This document shows, in pieces, positions 20,523 through 28,302 of a stretch of 64,000 nt of DNA. This DNA is from Streptomyces rapamycinicus NRRL 5491. Lineage in GTDB: Bacteria > Actinomycetota > Actinomycetes > Streptomycetales > Streptomycetaceae. Within the stretch, counting starts at the first letter, position 1. Each line of letters opens with the position of its first letter. The stretch is taken from NCBI RefSeq assembly GCF_024298965.1, contig NZ_CP085193.1, forward strand, positions 7,874,001 through 7,938,000, given 5' to 3'. The notes under the pieces are model-generated. The model was not told the DNA's origin. It ran no database searches and saw only the letters and a program-made list of their open reading frames with translations. A program made the position numbers and the translations under genes.

Positions 20523-21262
20523 CCGCCCCGGTGTTCGTGGCCGACTCCCTGGCGGGGGCGGCCGCGGGGGCCCGGGTCTGGCTGGAGGGCCCGGAGGGGC
20601 GCCACGCGGTGTCCGTAAGGCGGCTGCGCGTCGGTGAGCCGGTGGTGCTGACGGACGGTCACGGTACGGGCGTCCAGGGCACTGTGGCGGCCGTGGAGGG
20701 CAAGGACCGGCTCGAGGTCGCGGTGGACGAGGTGCGCCGGGAGGCCGCCCCGGACCCGAGGATCACCGTCGTCCAGGCGCTGCCCAAGGGCGACCGGGGT
20801 GAGCTGGCGGTGGAGACCATGACGGAGACCGGTGTGGACGCCGTCGTGCCGTGGTCGGCCGCCCGCTGCATCACCCAGTGGAAGGGCGAGCGCGGCCTCA
20901 AGGCGCTCGGCAAGTGGCGGTCGACCGCGCGCGAGGCGGGCAAGCAGTCCCGTCGGCTGACCTTCCCCGAGGTCACGGACGCGATGACGACCCGGCAGGT
21001 TGCCCGGCTTCTCGCCGAAGCCCAATTCGCCGCCGTACTCCACGAGGAGGGCGGGGAACCGCTCGCCACGGCCCAACTGCCCGCGAGTGGCGAGATCGTG
21101 CTGGTCGTCGGGCCCGAAGGGGGCGTGACGCCGGAGGAGTTGGCGGCCTTCGCCGAGGCGGGCGCGCGGCCGTACCGGCTGGGCCCGAGCGTGCTGCGCA
21201 CCTCCACGGCGGGAACGGCGGCCGCCGCGCTGCTGCTCGGCCGCACCGGCCGCTGGGGGTGA
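20519..21262 (+). CDS. rsmE: 16S rRNA (uracil1498-N3)-methyltransferase
   Basis: RsmE methylates N3 of U1498 in 16S rRNA. The 247-residue SPOUT methyltransferase has an N-terminal PUA-like domain (RHAVSVRRLRVGEPVVLTDG near 24-43) and the C-terminal knot with LPKGDRGELAVETMTETGVD near 84-103, LVVGPEGGVTPEE near 195 and LGPSVLRTSTAGTAA near 222. It overlaps the preceding gene by four bases and is followed by a pair of short G/C hairpins. Confidence 0.95.
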   Translation: MTAPVFVADSLAGAAAGARVWLEGPEGRHAVSVRRLRVGEPVVLTDGHGTGVQGTVAAVEGKDRLEVAVDEVRREAAPDPRITVVQALPKGDRGELAVETMTETGVDAVVPWSAARCITQWKGERGLKALGKWRSTAREAGKQSRRLTFPEVTDAMTTRQVARLLAEAQFAAVLHEEGGEPLATAQLPASGEIVLVVGPEGGVTPEELAAFAEAGARPYRLGPSVLRTSTAGTAAAALLLGRTGRWG

Positions 21263-21264
21263 GA

Positions 21265-21293
21265 GGCCCCTCCGGGGGCCCCTCCGGGGGCCC
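21265..21293 (+). terminator. tandem short hairpins after rsmE
   Basis: Three bases after the rsmE stop a GGCCCC-TCCG-GGGGCC hairpin (21265-21280) overlaps a second copy of the same GCCCCTCCGGGGG unit. The two overlapping stems can form one at a time. There is no T run. Probable rsmE terminator. Confidence 0.5.
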
Positions 21294-21364
21294 TCGCCAG
21301 GTACGTCCGCACCTGGCCGAGGACGGCCTTCCGGTTCGCGCCGGCCGATGGGAACCTACCCCCT

Positions 21365-22147
21365 ATGGGGGTATTGAGCCAGGCAAGGCAGGCACGACGG
21401 ACACGGCAGACGAGACGGGCACGGCGGACAGGACGGGGACGGACGCTCTTCGCCGTCGCGGCGGTCGGCGCGGCGGCGGTCGCGGTGACGGCATGTGAGC
21501 CGACCGGCGGCGGCATCAGCTCCGTGACGGTCGCGATCACCACGGACCAGGTCGCCACCGAGGCGCTGGAGCGGGGCGGTGTCGGCGTCCGCTGGATGAG
21601 TTGCAACGCCGAGTTCAGGAACGGCCGTACGGCGGGTGCCGCTTCGCCCTCGCGGAGCGACTCGCAGAGCGAGCGGTCCGGGGAGACCGACGCACGGGTG
21701 GACTGCCACGGCAGGACCGACAACGACAAGGACGTCAGGATCAGGGGCCGGGTCACCTACGTCCGGGAGGACCACTGCGTCCGGGGCGACTTGACCGGTC
21801 AGGTGGACGGCCGGAAGGTCTTCGAGGCGAATGTGATCGGGGAGTGCCAGGGCGGCGGCTCGGACACCGGGAGCCCCCGGCCGACCCGCAGTCCCACCCG
21901 GGAGCACCGGACCACGGAGGCCCCCGAGCCGACTCGCAGCCCTCCCTGGGAGCACCGGACGACTGAGGCTCCTGAGCCGACCCGTAGCCACCCTTGGGAG
22001 CACCGGACCACGGAGGCTCCCGAGCCGACCCGCGGCCACCCCTGGGAGCATCCGTCCACCGAGGGCGGCGCAGGCCAGGTCGGTGCCGATGACGGCGCCG
22101 GTGAGGACGGTAAGGGCGGCACCGGGGGCGGCGGCCGGAGCGAATAG
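21365..22147 (+). CDS. secreted lipoprotein with 16-residue tandem repeats
   Basis: A 260-residue lipoprotein of unknown function. A twin-Arg-like basic N-terminus (1-26) precedes a hydrophobic helix and lipobox AVTAC with Cys44 as the predicted lipidated residue. A globular part follows (about 50-165) with a few Cys (for example MSCNAEFRN and CVRGD) and beta-like strands. Residues 173-236 are four 16-residue repeats of the type PTRSxPWEHRTTEAPE, then an acidic/Gly tail. The extended Pro/Thr repeats look like a wall-spanning stalk. It stands between rsmE and the HIT gene as a single transcription unit. Confidence 0.8.
   Translation: MGVLSQARQARRTRQTRRARRTGRGRTLFAVAAVGAAAVAVTACEPTGGGISSVTVAITTDQVATEALERGGVGVRWMSCNAEFRNGRTAGAASPSRSDSQSERSGETDARVDCHGRTDNDKDVRIRGRVTYVREDHCVRGDLTGQVDGRKVFEANVIGECQGGGSDTGSPRPTRSPTREHRTTEAPEPTRSPPWEHRTTEAPEPTRSHPWEHRTTEAPEPTRGHPWEHPSTEGGAGQVGADDGAGEDGKGGTGGGGRSE
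21881..22072 (+). repeat. four 48-bp coding tandem repeats in the lipoprotein gene
   Basis: Units at 21881, 21929, 21977 and 22025 each encode 16 residues (PTRS..EHRTTEAPE). The last is the most diverged. The exact 48-base period keeps the frame, so copy number could vary between strains without breaking the gene. Confidence 0.85.
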
Positions 22148-22224
22148 TCCGCGATCGCTTCCGTCGGCAGGCCCTCCCGGTACCATCCGGACCGTACGTG
22201 CCGACGATCCGTGAGGAGCCACCG

Positions 22225-22584
22225 GTGGCGGGAGAACCGCAGGCCGATTGCCTGTTCTGCAAGATTGTGTCGGGGGAGGTGCCGGCCACCGTGGTCCGCG
22301 AGACGGACACCACCGTCGCCTTCCGCGACATAAACCCCCAGGCGCCCACGCACGTCCTGGTGATCCCCAAGGCGCACCACCCGGACGCCGCCTCCCTCGC
22401 GGCGGCCGACCCGCAGGTCACCGCGGACGTGCTGCGCGAGGCGGGCGCGGTCGCCGCGGATGAGAAGCTCGACGAGACGGGCTACCGCGTGGTGTTCAAC
22501 ACCGGCTCCGGCGCCGGTCAGACCGTCTTCCACGCGCATGCCCACGTCCTGGGCGGCCGCGGGCTCAACTGGCCCCCCGGATAA
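22225..22584 (+). CDS. HIT-family nucleotide-binding hydrolase
   Basis: A 119-residue histidine-triad protein of the Hint type, which hydrolyses purine nucleoside phosphoramidates. It has the N-terminal zinc-type CLFCKIVSGEVPA motif, the DINPQAPTHVLVIPK strand, and the catalytic triad FHAHAHVLGG near residue 103. GTG at 22225 is preferred: GAGGAG at 22213-22218 sits 6 bases upstream. An in-frame GTG at 22198 lacks such a site. rnz begins three bases after the stop, so they form an operon. Confidence 0.92.
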   Translation: MAGEPQADCLFCKIVSGEVPATVVRETDTTVAFRDINPQAPTHVLVIPKAHHPDAASLAAADPQVTADVLREAGAVAADEKLDETGYRVVFNTGSGAGQTVFHAHAHVLGGRGLNWPPG

Positions 22585-22587
22585 CCC

Positions 22588-23508
22588 TTGTCCGCGCGGG
22601 AACTGATCGTCCTCGGCACCGCCAGCCAGGTGCCGACCCGGCATCGCAACCACAACGGCTATCTGCTGCGCTGGGACGGCGAGGGCCTGCTGTTCGACCC
22701 CGGCGAGGGCACTCAGCGCCAGATGGTGAGGGCCGGGGTCGCCGCCCATGACATCGACCGGATCTGCGTCACCCACTTCCACGGGGACCACTCCCTGGGC
22801 CTGGCCGGGGTGATCCAGCGGATCAACCTCGACCGGGTGCCGCACCGGGTGACCGCCCACTACCCGGCGAGCGGGCAGCGGTTCTTCGATCGGCTGCGCT
22901 ACGCGACCGCCTACCGCGAGACGGTGGCACTGACCGAGGAGCCGGTCGCCGGTGACGGCGCGGTGCTGGCCCGCACCCCCGCGTACACGCTGGAGGCCGC
23001 CCGGCTCTCGCACCCCGTCGAGTCCTACGGCTACCGGCTGATCGAACCGGACGGCCGCAGGATGCTGCCCGAGCGGCTCGCCGCCCTCGGCGTCCGCGGC
23101 CCGGAGATCGGCCGGCTCCAGCGGGATCGGGTGCTGGAGATCGGGGGGCGCACGGTGGCGCTCGAGGAGGTCAGCGAGGTGCGCCGGGGGCAGCGCTTCG
23201 CGTTCATCATGGACACCCGGCTGTGCGACGGCGCCGACGCCCTGGCGCAGGGGTGCGATCTGCTGGTCATCGAGTCGACCTTCCTGGACGAGGAGGAGGC
23301 CCTGGCCGTCGAGTACGGGCATCTGACCGCCGGGCAGGCCGCCCGGCTCGCCGCCGGGGCCGGGGTGCGCCACCTGGTGCTGACGCACTTCTCGCAGCGC
23401 TACGGCGACCCCTTCGAATTCGAGCGCCAGGCGCGGGACGCGGGGTTCGACGGGGAGCTCACGGTCGCCCAGGACCTGATGACGGTGGCGCTGCCCAAAC
23501 GGCGCTGA
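22588..23508 (+). CDS. rnz: ribonuclease Z / MBL-fold RNase
   Basis: A 306-residue metallo-beta-lactamase-fold enzyme with the motif [10 protein letters not shown] near residue 62, the early [28 protein letters not shown] signature in shortened form, FIMDTR near 210 and a late HFSQRYGDP near 271. This matches RNase Z, which trims tRNA 3' ends, although related arylsulfatase-like enzymes share the fold. The start is TTG at 22588, three bases after the HIT gene. A 21-bp tandem duplication follows the stop. Confidence 0.9.
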   Translation: MSARELIVLGTASQVPTRHRNHNGYLLRWDGEGLLFDPGEGTQRQMVRAGVAAHDIDRICVTHFHGDHSLGLAGVIQRINLDRVPHRVTAHYPASGQRFFDRLRYATAYRETVALTEEPVAGDGAVLARTPAYTLEAARLSHPVESYGYRLIEPDGRRMLPERLAALGVRGPEIGRLQRDRVLEIGGRTVALEEVSEVRRGQRFAFIMDTRLCDGADALAQGCDLLVIESTFLDEEEALAVEYGHLTAGQAARLAAGAGVRHLVLTHFSQRYGDPFEFERQARDAGFDGELTVAQDLMTVALPKRR

Positions 23509-23526
23509 GGGCGCCCCGGCGGGGGT

Positions 23527-23573
23527 CGCCGGGACCGATGACCGCCGGGGGCCGCCGGGACCGATGACCGCCG
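23527..23573. repeat. 21-bp direct duplication after rnz
   Basis: The 21-base block at 23527-23547 recurs exactly at 23553-23573, 19 bases after the rnz stop. It resembles the other short duplications that follow genes in this window. It may derive from a hairpin-forming terminator sequence (GCCGGGACC-type). Confidence 0.75.
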
Positions 23574-23679
23574 AGGGTGGCGGTGGGCCGGACCCCGGCC
23601 CGTTGTCGGTGCCATCGTGCACACTGGCCGCACCCGCGTCCGACGGCGGAGGCGGACCGGCAAGACCTGGGAGAGCGCG

Positions 23680-24795
23680 GTGACGACACACGACGGCGGC
23701 AAGCTCACGGCGGCGGGCTACCACCTGCTCGACCCGCTCGCGGACGTGCGCCGCCCCGGCGACGCGGACTGCGACGTCTATCTCACCGGCACGGTCTTCC
23801 TGGACATCATCTTCACCGGTCTTGACAGCGCCCCGGTCCGCGGCACCGAGTCCTGGGCCCGCGGCATGGGCTCGAGCCCCGGCGGCGTCGCCAATATGGC
23901 CACCGCCCTGGCCCGGCTCGGCCTGCGCACCTCGCTCGCCGCCGCCTTCGGCGACGACCACTACGGGGACTACTGCCGGGACGCCCTGGACCACGGCGAG
24001 GGCATCGATCTCTCGCTGTCCCGCACGATCCCCGGCTGGCACTCCCCGGTGACCGTCTCCATGGCCTACGAGGGCGAGCGGACCATGGTCTCCCACGGCC
24101 ATGAGGCCCCGCCGCCCGAGGAGCCCGCGCCCAGCTGCCCGCCCCCGGCCCGCGCCGCCGTGGCCTCCCTGGTGCCCGGCCGCGGCCAGGAGTGGGTCGC
24201 CGAGGCCGCCCGCCGCGGCAGCAGGGTCTTCGCGGACGTCGGCTGGGACGACACCGGCCGCTGGGACCCGGCCGACCTCGCCGAGCTGGAGCACTGCGAG
24301 GCGTTCCTGCCCAACGCCGAGGAGGCGATGCGCTACACCCGCACCGACTGCCCGCGCGCCGCCGCCCGGGCCCTGTCCGACCTGGTCCCGCTGGCCGTCG
24401 TCACGCTCGGCTCCGAGGGGGCGTACGCGGTCGACGGCCGCACCGGCGAGACCGCCGAGGTGCCCGCGATCTCCGTGGAGGCCCTGGACCCCACCGGGGC
24501 CGGGGACGTGTTCGTCGCCGGTTTCGTCACCGGCACGCTCGCCGGGTGGCCGCTCGCCGACCGGCTGGCCTTCGCGGGGCTGACCGCCGCGCTGTCGGTG
24601 CAGGAGTTCGGCGGTTCGCTGTCGGCGCCCGGCTGGGTCGAGATCGCCGCCTGGTGGCAGCACGCCCGCGCCTATGACGACCAGCCCGCCCGCGCGCTGC
24701 GCCGCTACGCCTTCCTCGACCGGCTGCTCCCGGCCGCCGCCCGCCCCTGGCCACTGCGCCGGGCCGTCCCGACGATCGGTTTCCGCCAGGCGTAG
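23680..24795 (+). CDS. PfkB-family carbohydrate kinase
   Basis: A ribokinase-like sugar or nucleoside kinase of about 371 residues. It has the N-terminal DVYLTGTVFLDIIF strand, the substrate-site GSSPGGVANMATALARLG near 67-84, and the ATP/anion-hole signature DPTGAGDVFVAGF near residue 272. GTG at 23680 with GGGAG about 7 bases upstream gives MTTHDGGKLTAAGYH; the earlier ATG at 23617 adds an unrelated basic leader. The long linker DPLADVRRPGDADCD before the first strand is typical of a Streptomyces subfamily. Substrate unknown. Confidence 0.88.
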   Translation: MTTHDGGKLTAAGYHLLDPLADVRRPGDADCDVYLTGTVFLDIIFTGLDSAPVRGTESWARGMGSSPGGVANMATALARLGLRTSLAAAFGDDHYGDYCRDALDHGEGIDLSLSRTIPGWHSPVTVSMAYEGERTMVSHGHEAPPPEEPAPSCPPPARAAVASLVPGRGQEWVAEAARRGSRVFADVGWDDTGRWDPADLAELEHCEAFLPNAEEAMRYTRTDCPRAAARALSDLVPLAVVTLGSEGAYAVDGRTGETAEVPAISVEALDPTGAGDVFVAGFVTGTLAGWPLADRLAFAGLTAALSVQEFGGSLSAPGWVEIAAWWQHARAYDDQPARALRRYAFLDRLLPAAARPWPLRRAVPTIGFRQA

Positions 24796-25024
24796 TCCAG
24801 GGCGCGGGCCAGGGACGGCGCGGGGCGCGGGGCGGGGCCTGGCGCTCGGGCCCCGGCCGCTGGATCATCAGGGGGCGCGGAGGCCCCAAGTGAGCGGGCG
24901 ATCAGCGGATAGGAGTAAAAGGGCTCGGGTGTTGTCGGTGCTCCGTCGTACCCTTGGAACCCAAGGTTGTCGAGCGGCGAGAACCCTTGTATCGGGAGGT
25001 AGAAGCAGGCCAGAGAGCCGGCCC

Positions 25025-26029
25025 ATGACGCAACCAACCACAGCACCGCAGGCGCATGCGCAGTTCACGGTCCCGAACAAGCACCCCATGGTCATGGTCC
25101 TGGGATCTGGTGACGCGCTGCTGCGTGTGATCGAGAACGCGTTCCCGGCGACCGATATTCATGTGCGGGGCAACGAAGTCAGCGCCACCGGGGACCCGAA
25201 GGAAGTAGCCCTGGTCCAGCGTCTGTTCGATGAGATGATGCTGGTGCTCCGCACCGGTCAACCGATGACGGAGGATGCGGTGGAGCGCTCGATCTCCATG
25301 CTGCGCGCGGCTGAGAACGGCGAGAGCGGGGTGCAGGAGACGCCCGCCGAGGTGCTCACCCAGAACATCCTCTCCAACCGCGGCCGCACCATCCGCCCCA
25401 AGACGCTCAACCAGAAGCGCTATGTCGACGCCATCGACAAGCACACGGTCGTCTTCGGCATCGGCCCCGCGGGCACCGGCAAGACCTATCTCGCCATGGC
25501 CAAGGCCGTCCAGGCACTGCAGTCCAAGCAGGTCAACCGGATCATCCTCACCCGGCCGGCGGTCGAGGCGGGGGAGCGGCTCGGTTTCCTGCCCGGCACC
25601 CTCTACGAGAAGATCGACCCGTATCTGCGGCCGCTGTACGACGCGCTGCACGACATGCTCGACCCCGACTCCATCCCGCGCCTGATGGCCGCGGGCACGA
25701 TCGAGGTCGCGCCGCTGGCGTACATGCGTGGCCGTACCCTCAATGACGCGTTCATCATCCTCGACGAGGCCCAGAACACGAACCCCGAGCAGATGAAGAT
25801 GTTCCTCACCCGGCTCGGTTTCGACTCCAAGATAGTGATCACGGGCGACATCACCCAGATCGACCTCCCCGGCGGGACCAAGAGCGGTCTGCGCCAGGTG
25901 CGGGAGATCCTGGACGGCGTCGAGGATGTTCACTTCTCCATGCTCACCAGCACCGACGTGGTCCGTCACAAGCTGGTCGGCCGGATCGTCGACGCATACG
26001 ACCAGTACGACAGCCGCAACGGAAAGTAA
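25025..26029 (+). CDS. phoH: PhoH-family ATPase
   Basis: A 334-residue PhoH-like P-loop ATPase/helicase-like protein with an N-terminal KH-like region (about 15-80) and Walker [12 protein letters not shown] near residue 153, Walker [11 protein letters not shown] near 247 and the later GDITQIDLP near 279. It forms a three-gene operon with ybeY (12 bp downstream) and a CBS-domain protein, an order conserved in many bacteria and linked to RNA metabolism. The start at 25025 follows the region of a GGGAGG-type site at about 24992; the frame is open further upstream but overlaps the kinase gene. Confidence 0.93.
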   Translation: MTQPTTAPQAHAQFTVPNKHPMVMVLGSGDALLRVIENAFPATDIHVRGNEVSATGDPKEVALVQRLFDEMMLVLRTGQPMTEDAVERSISMLRAAENGESGVQETPAEVLTQNILSNRGRTIRPKTLNQKRYVDAIDKHTVVFGIGPAGTGKTYLAMAKAVQALQSKQVNRIILTRPAVEAGERLGFLPGTLYEKIDPYLRPLYDALHDMLDPDSIPRLMAAGTIEVAPLAYMRGRTLNDAFIILDEAQNTNPEQMKMFLTRLGFDSKIVITGDITQIDLPGGTKSGLRQVREILDGVEDVHFSMLTSTDVVRHKLVGRIVDAYDQYDSRNGK

Positions 26030-26041
26030 CCACGAGCCCCC

Positions 26042-26539
26042 ATGGCGATCGACGTCAACAACGAATCCGGTACCGATATCGACGAGCGGGCGGTGCTGGA
26101 CATCGCCCGCTACGCGCTCGCCCGGATGCGTATCCACCCGCTCTCCGAGCTCTCGGTGATCGTCGTCGACGCCGACGCCATGGAGCAGCTGCACATCCAG
26201 TGGATGGATCTGCCGGGTCCGACCGATGTCATGTCCTTCCCGATGGACGAGCTGCGCCCGCCGGCCAAGGACGACGAGGAGCCCCCGCAGGGCCTCCTCG
26301 GGGACATCGTGCTCTGCCCCGAAGTGGCCAAGAAGCAGGGGGAGGAGGCGCCGACCGGGCATTCGATGGACGAGGAGCTCCAGCTGCTCACCGTCCACGG
26401 CGTCCTCCACCTCCTCGGCTATGACCACGAGGAGGCGGACGAGCGCGCCGAGATGTTCGGCCTCCAGGCCGCCATCGTCGACGGCTGGCGCGCGGAGCAG
26501 GGCGTCACCGGCCCCTCCCCGGCCCCCACCGTCCGATGA
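26042..26539 (+). CDS. ybeY: endoribonuclease YbeY
   Basis: YbeY is a zinc RNase needed for 16S rRNA 3'-end maturation and ribosome quality control. The 165-residue protein has the family's [11 protein letters not shown] segment near 60 and the zinc motif [14 protein letters not shown] near 119-132. It overlaps the next gene by four bases and follows phoH by 12 bases, confirming the operon. The C-terminus carries a short Pro-rich extension. Confidence 0.96.
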   Translation: MAIDVNNESGTDIDERAVLDIARYALARMRIHPLSELSVIVVDADAMEQLHIQWMDLPGPTDVMSFPMDELRPPAKDDEEPPQGLLGDIVLCPEVAKKQGEEAPTGHSMDEELQLLTVHGVLHLLGYDHEEADERAEMFGLQAAIVDGWRAEQGVTGPSPAPTVR

Positions 26540-27846
26540 GCGCGCAGCTCGTCACCGCGACCGTCCTGCTGGTCGTGGTGGCCTGGCTGGCGGCCTGCGC
26601 GGAGGCCGGTCTGGCCCGCACCACCCGGTTCCGCGCCGAGGAGGCCGTGCGCTCCGGGCGCCGGGGCAGCGCCAAGCTGATGCTCGTCGCCGAGGACCCC
26701 ACCCGCTATCTCAATGTGGCCCTGCTGGTCCGGGTCGCCTGCGAGGTGGCGGCGGGCGCGGTCGTCACGTTCGCGAGCCTGCGCGAGTTCCCCGAGACCT
26801 GGAAGGCGCTGACCGTCGCGATCGGCGTGATGGTCCTGGTGTCGTACGTGGCCGTCGGCGTCTCCCCGCGCACCATCGGCGCCCAGCATCCGCTCAACAC
26901 CGCGACCGTCGCCGCCTATGTGCTGATCCCGCTGGCCCGGGTCATGGGCCCCATCCCGCCGCTGCTGATCCTCCTCGGTAACGCGCTCACGCCCGGCAAG
27001 GGCTTCCGCAAGGGCCCGTTCGCCTCCGAGGCCGAGCTGCGCGCCCTGGTGGACCTCGCCGAGCAGGAGTCGCTGATCGAGGACGAGGAGCGGCGCATGG
27101 TCCACTCCGTCTTCGAGCTCGGTGACACCCTGGTGCGCGAGGTGATGGTGCCGCGCACCGACCTCGTGGTCATCGAGCGCTTCAAGACCATCCGGCAGGC
27201 CCTCACCCTCGCGCTGCGCTCAGGCTTCTCCCGGATCCCGGTCACCGGGGAGAACGAGGACGACATCGTCGGGATCGTCTACCTCAAGGACCTGGTCCGC
27301 AAGACGCATATCAACCGCGAGGCCGAGACCGAGCTGGTCTCCACCGCGATGCGGCCCGCCGCCTTCGTCCCGGACACCAAGAACGCGGGCGATCTGCTGC
27401 GCGAGATGCAGCAGGATCGCAACCACGTGGCCGTGGTGATCGACGAGTACGGCGGCACGGCCGGGATCGTCACCATCGAGGACATCCTCGAGGAGATCGT
27501 CGGCGAGATCACCGACGAGTACGACCGCGAACTGCCGCCCGTCGAGGACCTCGGCGACGGCACCCACCGGGTGACCGCCCGGCTCGCCCTGGGCGACCTC
27601 GGGGAGCTGTACGGCACGGATCTGGAGGACGAGGACGTCGAGACGGTGGGCGGGCTGCTCGCCAAGGCGCTGGGCCGGGTGCCGATCGCGGGCGCCAAGG
27701 CCGAGGTCGACGTCCCCGAGGGCGGTGTGGACCCCGCGCTCAAGGCGCTGCGGCTGACCGCCGAGTCCCCGGCGGGCCGCCGCAACCGCATCGTCACGGT
27801 GCTGGTCGAGCCGGTCCGTGCAACCGCCGCGGCCGAACCGGAGTAG
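26536..27846 (+). CDS. CNNM/CorC-type transporter with DUF21 and CBS domains
   Basis: A 436-residue membrane protein often called a haemolysin homologue; the family relates to Mg/Co efflux and CNNM transporters. Residues 1-190 form the DUF21 transmembrane domain (helices near 4-20, 60-80, 95-115 and 130-150). A paired CBS domain follows (about 200-330, [13 protein letters not shown] and [23 protein letters not shown]), then a CorC_HlyC domain to about 420. The start overlaps ybeY by four bases. A strong hairpin follows. Confidence 0.92.
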   Translation: MSAQLVTATVLLVVVAWLAACAEAGLARTTRFRAEEAVRSGRRGSAKLMLVAEDPTRYLNVALLVRVACEVAAGAVVTFASLREFPETWKALTVAIGVMVLVSYVAVGVSPRTIGAQHPLNTATVAAYVLIPLARVMGPIPPLLILLGNALTPGKGFRKGPFASEAELRALVDLAEQESLIEDEERRMVHSVFELGDTLVREVMVPRTDLVVIERFKTIRQALTLALRSGFSRIPVTGENEDDIVGIVYLKDLVRKTHINREAETELVSTAMRPAAFVPDTKNAGDLLREMQQDRNHVAVVIDEYGGTAGIVTIEDILEEIVGEITDEYDRELPPVEDLGDGTHRVTARLALGDLGELYGTDLEDEDVETVGGLLAKALGRVPIAGAKAEVDVPEGGVDPALKALRLTAESPAGRRNRIVTVLVEPVRATAAAEPE

Positions 27847-27865
27847 CCCCCGCGCAAGCCTTGAC

Positions 27866-27898
27866 GCGGCCCCGTCCACACCCCGTGGGCGGGGCCGC
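27866..27898 (+). terminator. hairpin terminator after the CBS-domain gene
   Basis: A 13-bp stem (27866-27878 with 27886-27898, one G-U pair) and 7-base loop begins 19 bases after the stop. It ends the phoH-ybeY-CBS operon. It has no T run, as is common in Streptomyces. Confidence 0.75.
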
Positions 27899-28143
27899 AC
27901 TGTGCTCCGGCCCGGCCCGGCAGCCTGGTCCGGTCTGGCCCGGCCCGGGGCCCGGCCCGGTCCGCCTCCCGCGCTCCCGCCGTACGCGCCGGGGCGCGGC
28001 ACCCGCCCGTACGACAGCGTGCCGTCGCGCCAGCGCATCGCCAACGCGCGGCCCGCGCTGCGCCATCTGGGTGGAATAGCCGTCCGCTCCCTGGCCCATG
28101 TGGCGTAGGCGCCCGCTTACTTGCAGATACCGACTGGTGGGTC

Positions 28144-28258
28144 GCCCATACCTCTGTCGGGGGACAGTCGGCCTGTCTGCTTTGACGTAGACAGGTCGGC
28201 CGTATGGGCACCCCCGCACAGAGGCCATGGCTCCGCGTGGCACGCGTCGCGCGGAGCC
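28144..28258 (+). promoter_or_regulatory. candidate structured 5' leader RNA with a three-way junction
   Basis: Seen directly: an outer helix GCCCATAC (28144-28151) with GTATGGGC (28202-28209) encloses two hairpins. One is CTGTC-GGGG-GACAG (28154-28167) and the other CCTGTCTGC-TTTGAC-GTAGACAGG (28172-28195, one G-U pair). A separate 9-bp stem, GGCTCCGCG (28229-28237) with CGCGGAGCC (28250-28258), follows before the ribosome site. The -10-like GATACC about 13 bases upstream would start the RNA almost at the outer helix. It does not match riboswitch classes I know. Whether it is transcribed or regulatory is inference. Confidence 0.45.
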
Positions 28259-28302
28259 GGGCGGCTCATCCCCCCTGAGCTCAGGAAAGGGCGGCCGCTT
28301 CC

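Larger units (their letters stand above)
27847..28302 (+). other. 456-bp intergenic region: terminator, CCGG-rich tract, promoter and structured leader
   Basis: No gene was seen. After the hairpin at 27866-27898 comes a tract of alternating GGCCCGG/CCGG (about 27905-27970), then neutral sequence. A possible -10 GATACC lies at 28126-28131, and the folded leader described separately occupies about 28144-28258. A 12-bp perfect palindrome CCTGAGCTCAGG (28274-28285) precedes the start codon. The ribosome site AGGAAAGG (28283-28290) overlaps its right edge. Confidence 0.6.

Noticed and set aside
21799..24663. Long minus-strand open frame of 954 codons
   Set aside because: It lies antisense to the lipoprotein, HIT, rnz and PfkB genes, which have clear domains. 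High GC makes such long empty frames common on the opposite strand.
28144..28258. Known riboswitch (ydaO c-di-AMP or similar)
   Set aside because: None of the conserved loop sequences I know for ydaO, c-di-GMP, glycine, cobalamin or SAM classes were found; kept as a candidate structure only.
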